A stretch of DNA of 64,000 nt from Helopsaltes ochotensis. Taxonomy: Eukaryota > Chordata > Aves > Passeriformes > Locustellidae. The notes beneath the pieces were generated by a model. It was not told where the DNA came from. It made no database searches and worked only from the letters and a program-made list of their open reading frames with translations. Shown here piece after piece: positions 33,873 through 46,770 of the stretch (the first letter of the stretch is position 1; each line of letters begins with the position of its first letter). The position numbers and the translations under genes are program-made. The DNA lies in assembly GCA_013400155.1 (NCBI GenBank), contig VXBM01001088.1, positions 9,813 through 73,812 of the forward strand, read 5' to 3'.

Positions 33873-36162
33873 ATAAAATAAGCTTGGGTCCAACCAGGTG
33901 TTTATTACTATCTTCATCGATTTATTTTTAACATAAATAACTTACATTGAAATACCAAAAAATGAGATTAACACTGTTTTCACAGAAAATAGTTGCTTTC
34001 TTTAATTAAAAAAAAAATCTAGGAGCATCAATCTTTTTATCCTGTGTCCTGATAAATTTAAATAATATTTGGAATGTGTGTGATGGATTTGACTTTCCTG
34101 GCTTGCTCCTTGGAAGCTTTTGTGAGCAATCAGTTTCAAACCCTGAGATTCCTGTGCCTAAAATGTCAATGAAATTCAGGCTGAAAATCCTATATTTAGA
34201 TAATGCTGCTGCTGACCAAGCGGTTGTTTTACTGTATTCATTTAGGGTACCCTTGGGTTCCCTTTTCTTGAACAGTTTCCTTGAAGAATTATTTTCCGAT
34301 ATGAGGTTCTAAGCGCAGCACTTGGAATTACCTTCTTGGCCAGGTAGAGCTTTGCTTTTTTTTCCTGCACTCAAAATATTCCCAGCAAGTAGGAGCTTTT
34401 AAATCTCATCTTCTAAAGCATAGTGAAAAAGAGTAAAACAGGCAGAAGATGGGGTTGGAAATGATGTGATTTTGTAAGTGAAGTAGTTTTGGGAGAGGAG
34501 GGTGCTGCTCCAAACTGGAATTCACCGTGAGAAGGACCACAGCAGTTTTATGCCAGTTCTTTGTTCTTGCACAGCCACGTGCTCACATCTGCCCATTAAA
34601 CCACTGCAGCATCTTGGAAGCAGGGCTGGAATATTTGCTAATCAATTTTACAGCACCGAATAGAGAAGATCATTTGCTTTTGTGCACGGTTTTGAATGAA
34701 ATACTCACTTAATCACGGAAACACTGGAGCAGTAATGATGTTTGCTTTTTGTTTCCTGCTTTTGTTCCTTTGCTTTGTTTATGGCTGATCCGTGCAGAAG
34801 TTCCTTTAGATCTACTTGAGACTGTCACTTTTCCTCCCTTTGCTTAAAATAAATATTTATTTGATGGAGAGACAGGTTGCTTGCCAAGGTTTTGGTGGAT
34901 GTGTGCTGCGTACAGATGATTCCAGGCACGGTTCGGGCTTGAGGAATGTGAAATGCTTGGGATATTCAGAATGTAAGGGCTCTGTCCTTATTGCAGAGTT
35001 GTGACATCACTTGGGTTGTTAAGAGCCCTTAATTGCACACAGAACAAGCTTTATGTAGCAATCTGATAACCTAAATTTGGGACATTGGCATAGTGGGAAA
35101 TTTGGAGAATAGTTTAAAGAAAATGGACTTTGTTTTGGCCTGATAATAGCATTTTAGTGCATCTTGCATGATGAAGAAGAATTTAAATGCTTTACTGAGC
35201 AGTATTCCTGCTAAAGAGGGGCAGCTGATCTCTAGAATAGATTGTGAGAAGTACTTCTTGGGCACCCCAGGATCTGGATAACATTCTGGTCCTGGTTGTG
35301 GCTTCACTTGGTAAAACAAGTTTCCTGCAGTATCACCAGATTCACAATTTTCAGTTCCCTGAAAAAGCAGAAGTGGAATTAAGCTGGTTTAGCGGGTACC
35401 ATGCTGCCAGAGGTGGTCTGGGCATTCCAGCCAAGGGTTTTCCAATGTGTAAGCTACCTTTTATTCCCTGCCGTGCCTGCTGAGCTCACAGCTGCAGAAG
35501 TAAAGCATTGCTGTACACAAACTCATCTCCGGTGTGCTCAATGCATGTTGCAAAAATTTAAATAGAGGGTTGTTGCTTCGTGTAGGTACAGGGTTACACA
35601 TCCTCTTTGGGGTGAAAATTACATATAAGGACCTTTACCATTAGACAGTGCTGCTCGGCTTTACATAGAGACTTATGCAGGATGTACAAATACAGGTGTG
35701 AAAATCCCAGATTTTTTATTATTTGCCTTTGCTGTCTGTTTCCTGATTTTCAGAAACCTTTTTTTCTTTACTAGTTTCTGTAAGCTGAAAGGAAACAAAA
35801 TAAGGAAAGTTGTGCTAGAAACCACTCTTTGGAAGAGTTTCTTATTAGTGTTTGTATTGACTGAAAATTTAATATCTGTCTCCAAGGTGGTGGTTGTCTA
35901 CTCAAAGAATGAGAAGCTTGGCACAGATGAATTAGCCTTTTTTGTAAACTCCTTTTATAAGCTCAAATACAGAAAGTGAGAGCTATTTTAACATTCAGAA
36001 AATTTAGGGTGGGTTTAATATTATTTCATGATAAAGGGAAGGAATAACCATGTCTTCAATTACTTAGAATTACTTTGTGATTAAAAGCTGTTTAGTTTTC
36101 AGTCATTGCAATGAAAGAAATTACTCCTGCAGTGGATTAGCTGTGTGTTGAATGGCTTTAGT

Positions 36163-36210
36163 GTTGTTGTGTTTTTGTTTTTTGGGTTTTTTTTGTTTTT
36201 TTTTTCCCCC
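36163..36210. repeat. T/G-rich low-complexity tract
   Basis: TTGTTGTGTTTTTGTTTTTTGGG followed by runs of T and five C. It resembles a polypyrimidine tract followed by CCCTCAG, but no conserved exon is seen after it. Confidence 0.8.
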
Positions 36211-38491
36211 TCAGTTTCTTTATGCTTTATGCTTATCTCTTTACTTCCACAGTTTGGTCATTTTCCACATGTTGGTGATGTTGGTGTCATGGCACCACTC
36301 CCAGATATTTTCAATGTAACTGCCCTATCTAGGGAAAATCTATGATTCAGGTTTACCCTGAGCACAGCTTTTTAGATTTCATTGCTTGTTACAATCAAGA
36401 ACGTGTTTGAGTTCTTCTAAAATAAACTTTTCAAGGTGGTTTTGTGAAGGTTTTTTGCAGCAAGGTGCAGCATGTTTCCTGCCAGAGTTGTGCACCTGCC
36501 TGTTTAATGATTAATTTACACAGCCAATCTCTCATTAATCCAGAGTGGAGAGTGTCGCTTGAATTTTATAGTGATTTCTGAGATTTCAGATCTCTAGTGT
36601 CTGCTTGCTACATACTTTGATCTTGTGTGAAATCATCAAAGGTGATGCTGCAGAGATTTCCAGCCTTTGCAAGGCCTGAGTAGCAGACTAGTGTGGAACT
36701 GAAGTCCTGACTGGACATGCCAGTGCTACAAGGAAAAAAAAAGCCAAAACAAAAAAACAGGGAAAACTCTAGCATTGTTTCCTATTAAGGATTTTTGTGC
36801 TGTTAGAAAAAAGTATACTACTGTATCTAAATTGTGAGCATACATTGAAGTAGATGGCTTGCTAGAAGCAAAGTATTGAATTCCAAATAATATAGTGAGA
36901 AATGATTAGTTTTGAGGTGATTTTAATTGTAATTTTTTTTGAAGGGGAGATCAGAAAGAGGCAAGCTGGTAGGGTGATTTGCTTTTAGTTTTGTTGAAAA
37001 CATTGAAATTTATTGTTCAAGATACACTCTATTTCCATCTGCATTTATGTATAGTTGCTGCTTCCTTGTTTTGAGTTAGTGCACCTCTGTTAAGGGATTG
37101 ATTTATTACATTGAAACACATAACAGACAGCTCTGTAAATTTAGGTCAGTCGGTGTCTTTCTCACAAGCACAGGTTGCAGTGACTCTTTAAAGTTATTGG
37201 TTTTCATTTTGGGAATAGCAATGGGTGTTTAAGTGTGGCCTCGTTCAACTTCTGGAGGATGAATCATTTTGAGGAGGTGTTGATGTGGTTCAAAGTCAAA
37301 ATCAGGACTTCCCGCCTATGCGTATTTTTTCTGAAACATCCATACTAATATTGCTGAAATTTTAAATTTTCTTGTGGATACTGCTGATAGTCTGTTAACT
37401 TGTTTTATCTGAATTTATGTGATGAGCCCAAATAAAACTCAGACCTACTGAAAGCATAATAAACCACTAATTCATGGATCATTTCCAGCTTTTCTCAATA
37501 CCTGAGCTGATGAGAATTTCTAGGACAGCAGGCAAATGTCAGTACCAGCAGAATTCCCTTATGTGAATGGTACAATAACAATTTCTATGTAAGTGTGATG
37601 TTTGAATGTGAGAGGATGGGGATTTGTATTTCTGGTAGAAATTGGAATGTGTGGTCCAGCTGGAAAAGCTGAAATGACTTTATAGCCTCCAACTTTACTG
37701 TTCCCTTGAGAATAGATGGTCACAGACTTCAGGAATCAATCCCCTTGGTTGAGTTTCCTTATTAATTAATGACAACAAATTATTTTATGTGGCTGAAAGA
37801 TGTTCTGATGGTGACATTATTTACATAGGAATTTGGAGGTTTGGAAGCATATTTTAATGACAGTTTTGCATGGCAACTGGTATTCAGTTGTCTATTCTGA
37901 GAGCAATACTGCCCTACAGAAGAAATGTGGTTTATGTTACTATAAATATGCCTAAATCATCTTTACTGAGGCTGATGAAAAAGGATATTGTGTGTTAAAA
38001 GTGATGGAGTTTAAATGTGATTTTATTTCTCTGTTCAGCACTTATGGAAATTTGTCATGTGGTATGGAAAGACAAGTAATCACAATGTGAAAATTGTGTT
38101 ATCAGATCAAAGCTGGTTGAGGCATCAGAGTGGCTTCTGTGCCTGAGCTTTGCTTGCTTGCAGTGCAAGATGTGTGTGCGTTAGATAGGACATGGTGCTG
38201 GAGGAGACCTCTTTTGCTATATTCCCACTGTCTAAATTCCAGTGATTTTCCAGTGTCCCAAGGCAGGTAGGATTGAAACATGAGTGCAGACATGAAGATG
38301 TGGTGACTCACCCTATGTAACTGTAGACCTGGGCTCCTCAAGCAGTGACCTGTGGTAGGACAGGTTCTACATGAGGTTCACCAGTGCCAGTGAGATCAGG
38401 CACTGTGGTTGGGCTGGAGGCTCTCCCAGGGAACATGGAGGGAGGTCTTTCCTGTTTTCTTGTAGGTTGATGCAGCTTCATACATCTAGTT

Positions 38492-38876
38492 CATGGAAAC
38501 ACAGACTGGTTTGGGTTGGAAGGGACCTTAGAGCCCATCCTGTTCTACCCTTTGCCAAAGGCCGAGGCACCTTCCAGTATCCCAGGTTTCTCCAAGCTCC
38601 ATCCAGCCTGGCCTTGGACACTTCCAGGGATGGGGCAACCACAGCTGATCTGGGCACCTTGTGCCAGAGGCTTACCACCCTCACAGGGAAGAATTTCTTC
38701 CCAATATCCCATCTAACCCTGCCTGCAGTCAGTGGGACAGCATTCCCCTTCATCCTGTCATTCCATGGCTTTGTCCAAAGTTTCTCTTCAGCTCTCTTGC
38801 AGCACTGCAAGGTGCTGGTATTTCTTCCTGGAGCTTTCTCCAGGCTGAATCAACCCCAAGTCTCACAGCCTGGGTC
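38492..38876 (-). repeat. CR1 LINE fragment
   Basis: Reverse CR1: ATGGAAACACAGACTGGTTTGGGTTGGAAGGGACC, then CCATCCAGCCTGGCCTTGGACAC, CTCACAGGGAAGAATTTCTTCCC and TCCTGGAGCTTTCTCCAGGCTGAA. Confidence 0.93.
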
Positions 38877-40440
38877 CCTAGGGTTCCGTGCTCTTACCTG
38901 TAGATTTGAAGAAGAAACTCTGTAGGAGACAACTCTGTGTGTGTCTATTGATTTTTCTTTGCACTTGAATCTTTCATACATTTCGTATTGATTTAAAGTT
39001 GTAAATTTGCAGAAGCCTGAGCCCTTCATGGCTACGCTTTGCAGGGCTCTCTGGGCATCAAGGCTGTCTTGCTTTTCCGTAGTGAGTTCAATAAATAATA
39101 AGTCAACTTCTGTCATACACTGAAGCAAATACTTTTATTCAGGTTTAGGGAGATTATGAGGATTCTATAAACACAACTGAAATTTATGTTTCCTTAGTGT
39201 CATGTAACAATAAGGATTTTTTGACTGACGTGACCAGAAGGAGCAAATTCACACTGAAAATATGAAAGTAGGTGGATGGAGGGCACTACCCATCGATGCC
39301 GGAGGAGATAAACCACTATGGATGGTCTCTGTGGTAACTGTCATGTCTGAGGAAGAAAAAGTACCCATTTTGAGGTCAGAAAGCATTGTGGAAAGTGTTA
39401 AAATTCTCCTAACTTAAACATGTCACAAGAGTAGTTAAAAGGTGCCATTTGTGATGGTCAAACTGAGCACTGGAAGCCCTTTGACAGGCTGGGCCGTTGA
39501 TCTGCTGAAGAGTAACAGCAGGTCTGGACTGTGACTTGGTGCGAGATGCTTTCCCTTTAATCTCTAATTAAATTTTAAAAAGTGCCAGATAGCTATACTT
39601 TTAATGGGGTAAAATATATACACAGACGCAGATATTTTTCTCTCTACCATGACTGACTCGTGTTTCAACAGAGGTTCTCCTCTAATGACTTTGCGTCTTT
39701 TTAAGCTTTTTTTGGTAAGTTGTACATGTTCATTATTAGGTCTTTAAAAACAAACTGGAAAAGTTTGGCCCCTGTGAGATGTGTGTTGCTGTAATGTCTG
39801 TGAGGAGAAAAATAGTAGCAATGGTAAGTTTCTGAATTTTCTTTTTGGCTATTCTTTTGGCAGCTACTTCTGTACATAGTATGTGTAAAACATTTGTAGT
39901 GTAGGTAAAGCTCTACAATTTCTGAGATGTGGAGTCAAAGTAGTTATTGTGCATGTCATTTGTATTCCTTAATATATGGTATTCTATTTAAGTAATGAAG
40001 CTAAGGAGAAAAAAAAAGGACAGGTCAGCAGAGTAAAATAGTTGCACAAAGTAGTTTTGACATATGTAATATGAAGTATATTCTGTATCATTTCATCCTG
40101 ATCTTGGTAACAAAGGTCTTATTGATTATACAGTAAAATATCTTAAAACATTGCTGGTGCTGATGCTGTGTGAGATACTCCCTGACAGGTAGAGTAAACT
40201 GAACCCAAACTTTTCAGGTGTGGGATTTTGAAATTAAACCCCACTTAGGATATAAAAATATAAGTAAAATGTTGTTGTGAGCTGCCTTTCAAGGAACCCT
40301 ATCCATAGACTGCACAGGACACGTCTGTTCTAAATAGGCACTGAACTAAAGGTAGATGGTGGCAATATGCCACCTGCAGTTTTATTCCAGTGCATCTTCA
40401 GAAATATTCCTGCAGGAGAGCAAGGGAGACTGAGGTCAGA

Positions 40441-40706
40441 ACTCACCATGAGGTGCAGTTCCTCCTGAGGAGCAGCTCTGTTCTCTGCTCTCTGTGATGA
40501 GAGATAGGACCCATGGGAATGGCTGGAACTGTATTAGGAAGGGTTAGGTGGTTATCAGGGAAAGGTTCTTCTCCCGGGGGGTGGTCAGACACTGCTCAGG
40601 CTCCCCAGGGAATGGTCACGGTCCCAAGGCTGCCAGAGCTCCAGAAGCATTTGGGCAGTGGGCTCAAGCACAGGGTGGGATTGTTGGGGTGTCCTGTGCA
40701 GAGCCA
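40441..40706 (+). repeat. CR1 LINE fragment, distinct subfamily
   Basis: Same subfamily as 22755-23045 but in + orientation: CTGCCAGAGCTCCAGAAGCATTTGGGCAGTG and GGATTGTTGGGGTGTCCTGTGCAGAGCC. It lacks the octamer tail. Confidence 0.8.
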
Positions 40707-42091
40707 AAACCAGTACAGCAATCTTCCCTGCTGTCCTTGCTTCCTGGTGATAGCCATAGCAAACTAGTGGCAGCGAACTGCAACAGGATTGAAAGTGGGG
40801 AAGGGAAATCGTTATGCATCACTTGGTCTCGTTTGGGGTTTTTTTGAGTTTTGTTTTTTTCCAGTCATCGTTCGTACCTTGACTTGTTTGCTGTGTTTTC
40901 ATTGAAGTTTCAGTTCAGAAGGGTTGTAGAACACTTCCCTCTCCAAGTGAATTAATACAGGATAGAATTACAGGACTGATTCATGAAGTGGATAACAGCT
41001 GTGATGCTGAATTGATTTGGTACAAGGAGGTACTTTGCAGCCCCTGCAGACAGAGGCTGAGCACCATCAGACTGATGCCATCAGAGTCCTACCTGCCAAT
41101 CTGAATGTGCTTTTAGAGAACTGTTTCCACACCAAGCTTTTGGAGGATGGTGAGTCCTTTCTCAAGCTGACTTTTAAACTGCAGAGCCCATCCCGAGCAC
41201 TGGAAGTGAGAACATGGGTACACATATTGTGTTACTTATGTGCACCAAATAACATTTGCACTGTGTTGCCCTTAAAATAGTCCATCTTGTACTTTGTCCT
41301 GATTATTTGTGTACTGGTGGGATTCATGTTCACTGGTTCAAATGAGGTTTTCTGCCTTTTTCGTTGCTGCTCTTTTAGTTGTAATGCTTTGATTAGATTT
41401 TTGGAAGTTTTATTGTATCCTCTATATCCTTAATTTGCTTTTAAAACCTTTTCTTCATCTAATTGTAATTGAATTTTGCCCTGGAGCGGGTATATGGATA
41501 ATCTTTTAAGAGCAGGTTTAAAAATAGGGTGAAGAAAGTGAAGAGCTAGTCATAGAAAGTAAAATTAGTTGAGTCTGATTTGTGGAATAGTCATTAAAAA
41601 AATGGAGGAAAAGATGATCTGCTACCTTCACTAGACCCATCAGTCTGACCTTGAGATCAAAATTTAAGAACATAGTAAAGGAAAAAATGATACTACACAG
41701 ACAGAAATTGCTAAATAGATTTGCTATTTGTGATAACTGTTTAAAATACAGTATATATGTGTGTTGAATGTTTTGTAAATATCATTTAGGATGAAGGCAC
41801 CTGTAAGAGATAAATAACTGCAATCTGGGCTTTGGAAACCTCTGATTCAGTGGCACCACCCAGAGCTGCACTGTGCTGCATCAAGAACTTTCCACCTCAG
41901 GTGTGGTAGTCAGGACATCTGGAGCGTTTATCTTCCATTCTGCCATTTCTATTGATATAGAATTAATCAGGCTCCCTCTCATATTAACTGTATGGAAGGG
42001 GAGCATTTGGTGAGTTGTTAAACAGGAGGATAAGGGTTAAAAGAAGGGCCAAGGGAGGGGATTCTGGGTCTCAGGTGAGATCTCAACTGCA

Positions 42092-42568
42092 GAACTGCCC
42101 CCAGCACAGGAAAGACCTGGAGCTTTTGGAGTGAGTCCAGAGGAGGCAGCAGGATGGTCACAGGGATGGAGCAGCTCTGCTATAAGGACAGGCTGAGAGA
42201 TTTGGGATTGTTCAGCCTGGAGAAGGCAAGGCTCTGGGTGAGCTCATTGTGGCCTTCTAGTAATAAAAAGGAGCTGAGAAGAAAGATGTAAAGAGACTTT
42301 GAGAGACAGGAGGGGGGGGAATGGCTTCAAACAGAAACAACATTGATTTAGATTAGATACAAGAAGAAGCTTTTTAGGATGAGAGTGGTGAGGTGGCACA
42401 GGTTGCCCAGAGAAGCTGTGGCTGCTCCATCTCTTGAAGTGTCCAAGGTCAGGTTGGATGGAGCTTGGGGCAGTCTGGAATAGTGGAAGGTGTCCCTGCC
42501 CATGAGGAGGGTTTGGAATTGAATGGGCTTTAGGATCCCTTCCAACCCAAACCATTTCATGATTCTAT
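42092..42568 (+). repeat. CR1 LINE fragment
   Basis: CR1 on the + strand: AGAGGAGGCAGCAGGATGGTCACAGGG, GTTCAGCCTGGAGAAGGCAAGGCTCTGGG, GGCACAGGTTGCCCAGAGAAGCTGTGGCTGC and a tail CATTTCATGATTCTAT. Confidence 0.92.
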
Positions 42569-45500
42569 TGTGAGAGATAAAATAATGTTTTGTTTCAGCC
42601 ATAAGAATGTATATTTAAAGTCATGTAGGTAAAGATGTAGCTAGCATGAAGCTAGGCCTTGGGAGGGAGCATGGCAGGGAGGAGAAGGGGAGTTAACTGA
42701 TGTTTGTTAGGTGGGAGAGAAAGGGGACAGCGAAGGAGGTATTGGTTTTAGTGCAGTAGGTGGTCAGAAAGAATGTAAGTTCCTGAGTACCCAGCCAGTG
42801 AGAAAGGGGACAGGGATGCCCCCCGGCTGGGGAAGGACATAAAGGTTTGTACATTTTAGGGGGAGGTGTGCCTCCTCAGTGAGATGCATCTGACTCAGCT
42901 GCTGTGTTTATATTGATAGTTTTGCTCCAATTACTTTGTTCTCTCAGCTTTACTAGTGAGTGAGTGTTTCTTATGCTGTGAAAGAAAGGGAGAGGGTAGG
43001 AAGTTGGAGCTGGAACCTGATCTAGTATTTTCATTCAAGACCTCTGTAAAGTGATGTGTGCTTCTTACATCCCTGATGCTGTCGTTGTGGAGCCTGGGTG
43101 CAGAGATCACCCCATCATCTGGGCAGAGCAGGGGGAATGAAGTGACAGAATGGGGCTGAGGTGGCATCGCACTCATGGGGATTTACAGAAAAAACCTGTT
43201 AAGATGAAATTATATTAAAAAAAAATGACCCAGTAACAGTAATTGGTTCTTTGAATGGTTGTTACTTGTCAGCATGATGCATTTGGGAAGACAAAGGAAA
43301 AAGGCAGAGAAGAGAAGAAGGAAAAATGATACTGTGGTTCAAAGCCTTGGTAGGAGTATCTCCTGGGTAATATCATCACTCTCTGATCAGTTGTTTTCCT
43401 TTTAATCACACGTTTGTAAAGAGGATTTTTCTGGTTTTGTTTTTAGGGGCTCTGGCTGTCATCTCTAAGATTTTTATATCTGTTGATCAGCAAATGCTCT
43501 TGGCCTGCAGCTGTTTCTTACCAGTATAAGAACCTGGTGGTGTTCATTCCACAGTACTTCATGGGTGCTAAATTGACATTACTATTTCAATAACTGAAGG
43601 TAATTTTTCAGTGGAACAAGTCCTCATGGTCAATCCAGAGATATTGGTGATTCACTCCAGCACCAGTCATTCCACAATCCTCTGCATTTCTCCCTCCAGA
43701 ACCTGGTGACCCCTACTCAGATTATAAACTGGAAGTCAGTAATTGTAGAACATTTTGTCATGCCATCTTCCCTTTAAAAACATATTAAGTTGTTTTAGAA
43801 ATACTTTTTGTTATACTTGTTGGTTACGCGTTGCTCTCCAGCTCACTGGGAACCGGTGGTTACTTTATTTTTTAATTGTCAGCTTTTTCTCAAATGGAAA
43901 AATACTTTAATATTAAAATTTAACTAGATGTATAAAGGCTTGTCACACTCTAAGATAGAACATCAGCATCATATGGAATCAATTTGAGCAAAACAATGTG
44001 TGTATGTTATCACTTCCCATGGAGAGCTGCTGCCAGCAGAGCAGGCTGGGGGGGTCTCCCCCTCTGCTTTCTATCTGGAGCTGAAGTTCACCCCACACAC
44101 AATGCTTGATGAATCCTGACAATCATGACCCTTTGGGAGCCTCGCAAAGCTGTTCAGGTGTTCTTTTATACATAAAATTAACTTGCAGGAAGTAAATATT
44201 TTTCCATTCCTTACAGTGTTGTGATTTTTGTTTGTTTTTGTTTTTTTTGAAGCACAAGGTTTTAGGTTTCCAGCTTTCTGCTGGAAATTCTGTTCTCCCG
44301 GTTTAGGTGCCTTGTGTGATGTGTAGTCACTGTTTGTGTGGTAAAGTTTGTGCCTAGAGGATTGAATCACTAATTTCACCCATTTATCTTTCAGTGTTTT
44401 CAAAAATTCAGATGAAAACCTCATGTGGGACATATTTTTTGTGTGGAATGGTGGAACCTGTGCAAAAGTGATGTTCAAGTTTTTATATAAAATTACAGTA
44501 AGGCACATTTGCAAATTACTCTTCCCCCCACATATTTATTTACATAAATGATTTTTTATTTGGTTTTGGGTTTAAAAAGTGATTGTTTTTAATGCAGTGC
44601 TCAAGTGGTACTGTTAGTAACCTTACGAAAGTTTTGCATTAACGCGTAATTTTTATATAATGCTTCATACAGTGAATCTTTCCTTAAGTCCTCCTCTTGC
44701 CAATGCCCCTGTGTTAGGGAATTGTGGGAATGTGACTGGGAGAGGCAGGATGCAAAGTGCTCTGCAAATTAGTGGCTGGGTGAGGTCTGGGAGTCTCCAG
44801 GCTTGTCTGGCAGAGCAGCCTGTGCTTATTGACAAATCACAGCACTGCTCATGTAGAAATAATTTTGTCTCCAGAGAAAAGGGGATGGAGAGCCCTGGGA
44901 AAATGTCTGCTTCTGGTTCAGTATGGAGCAGTGAGGATCACAGGCAAGAGACAGCTCGGACCAAACTCCTAATAAATGCATCAGCCACAGCTTTTGTCCG
45001 TGAGGGAATTACTTATTAATCATTATGGAGCCATACATTAACACCATGGAATCCCGTGTCTCACTGAGATAGCAAATGTGTCATAGTAACTAAATTTATT
45101 TGGGTTCCAAAGCAGCAGCAAATTTAGTATGAACTGTGCAAGACTCTCCTGTTTCCCTCCGATGTTAAAGGGAGTGTTGTGAAAGGTCCTGTGGGTGAGT
45201 TTAATAATTGTCTTTGCCTGTAAAGCCCTGTTGGCTTTCAAGGTTTTCCTGTGTTTGCTGTCCCTGAAACACTTTTGGATTCAGCATTAAAGCTGTTGCC
45301 CACACACAGAAAACGGTGCCTTGAGTTAAACTTTGAAATTAATGGTCCAGATCTTAAAAATGAGCATGTAATATTTATCAGTTCTTGTATTTTCTGTCTC
45401 TGAAATACCAGACAGTTATTTAGGAGAGGGGAAAACAAACAAAAAAAGCATGTAGGTTATGATGGAGTTGATGGCAAAGGTCTAAATGCTGCTTGTCTTC

Positions 45501-46022
45501 CTTGCTTTGGAGGGTTTGGGTCAGGGTTAGCTGAGCTGATACTAACAGGTATTAGCTCAGTCTTGGCCCAGTCCTATTTAATATTTTATTGATTATCTGG
45601 ATGAGGGGATCAAGTGCACCCTTCCTAAGTTTGCAGACGGCACAAAATTCTGTGGAAGTGCCAGTCTGCTGGAGGGCAGGAAGTTCTGCAGAGGGGTCTG
45701 GGCAGCGGGACTGATGGGCTGCGACCACTGAGTTGAGGCTCGACAAGGCCAGGTGCTCAGTCCTGCACTGGAGTTGCAGCAACCTCACAGAGCACTCCAG
45801 GTGGCAGAGGGGCTGGAAAAGGCACTGGGGATGCTGATGACGGCTGCTGGACAATGAGCCCGGGTGGGCAGGGGGCCAGTGGCCCCTGGGCTGTGCCAGC
45901 TCTGGGGTGGCAGCAGGGCCAGGGCAGTGCCTGTCCCCTGTGCTGGCACTGCTGAGACACCTCCAGTGCTGGGGCAGCTCCGGAGAGCCCTGGAGGGGCT
46001 GGAGCGTGTCCAGGGAAGGGAA

Positions 46023-46116
46023 GGGAGCTGGGAAGGGGCTGGAGAATCCCTGAGGGAGCTGGGAAGGGGCTGGAGAATCCCTGAGGGAGCTGGGAAGGGG
46101 CTGGAGAATCCCTGAG
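46023..46116 (+). repeat. 31-bp tandem repeat inside CR1, running into the gap
   Basis: Units beginning GGGAGCTGGGAAGGGGCTGG start at 46023, 46054 and 46085, a period of exactly 31 bases. They are almost identical, and the sequence stops in the third unit where the gap begins. The CR1 at 1411 has only about one and a half such units. Confidence 0.92.
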
Positions 46117-46346
46117 NNNNNNNNNNNNNNNNNNNNNNNNNNNNNNNNNNNNNNNNNNNNNNNNNNNNNNNNNNNNNNNNNNNNNNNNNNNNNNNNNNNN
46201 NNNNNNNNNNNNNNNNNNNNNNNNNNNNNNNNNNNNNNNNNNNNNNNNNNNNNNNNNNNNNNNNNNNNNNNNNNNNNNNNNNNNNNNNNNNNNNNNNNNN
46301 NNNNNNNNNNNNNNNNNNNNNNNNNNNNNNNNNNNNNNNNNNNNNN
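46117..46346. other. Assembly gap, 230 N
   Basis: The gap starts within the 31-bp repeat array of a CR1 and ends in the 3' part of the same CR1, so its missing content is CR1 sequence of unknown repeat number. Confidence 0.99.
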
Positions 46347-46770
46347 CATCGCTGGAGGTGTCCAAGAAGGACTGGGTGTGGCTGTCGGTGTTCTGGGCTG
46401 TTTGACAAGGTGGGGGGGTCACAGGTTTTTCCAAGCCCAGTGATTCTGTGATTCTGTTAGTCCCATTAGCCTTCCTTTAACTGGGGCAGTGCTCGTGCTG
46501 TGCCTGTGCCAGCTGCTGCTTCCTCACCTGCAATATTTAACTAATGGGGAACTGTAAAGGGGCTTTAATTTTACAGCTCAATTTGAACTTGACCGATTTC
46601 CTGGGAAATGCCATTTCATGGTTTGGGAGTTGCTGTGTGCTTTAAACCCTGCTTGTTAAACTGGCTGAGATGAGAAACTCACCCTGAACTGAAGAGCTCT
46701 GCAGTTCCAGGACCTAACCAAGAATTGCTTCTACTCTTTCTAAACTAGGGATTGTAATTAGTAGAACCAT
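46347..46770 (+). repeat. Duplicated segment, copy B (intronic)
   Basis: Close match of 26705-27150 in the same orientation, about 19.6 kb downstream. It contains the CR1 end plus the non-CR1 flank that starts TTAGTCCCATTAGCCTTCC and continues to CTCTTTCTAAACTA. It fades out near 46770, where copy A enters the CpG island. Differences seen include loss of CpG (CCCCGAAATG to CCCTGAACTG, AACGAAGAACGG to AACCAAGAATTG) and a 22-base deletion in the CR1 part. Confidence 0.85.

Larger units (their letters stand above)
45548..46457 (+). repeat. CR1 LINE fragment, long, interrupted by a gap
   Basis: This CR1 begins inside the reverse-transcriptase ORF: GGCCCAGTCCTATTTAATATTTT...GGATGAGGGGATCAAGTGCACCCT and TTTGCAGACGGCACAAAATTCTG correspond to the LGPVLFN...FADDTKL region. 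The frame is broken. It then passes through GGCTGTGCCAGCTCTGGGGTGGCAGC and a 31-bp tandem repeat into the gap at 46117-46346, and ends with TGATTCTGTGATTCTG at 46457. Its right end and flank match 26705-27150. Confidence 0.9.

Noticed and set aside
36163..36345. Polypyrimidine tract followed by CCCTCAG, resembling an acceptor with an exon after it
   Set aside because: The following sequence shows no recognisable domain, no convincing donor in frame and no match to the attractin domain order.
45552..46434. Long frames crossing the gap at 46117-46346
   Set aside because: They are extended only by unknown bases and by the 31-bp repeat, which happens to be nearly stop-free. They are not genes.
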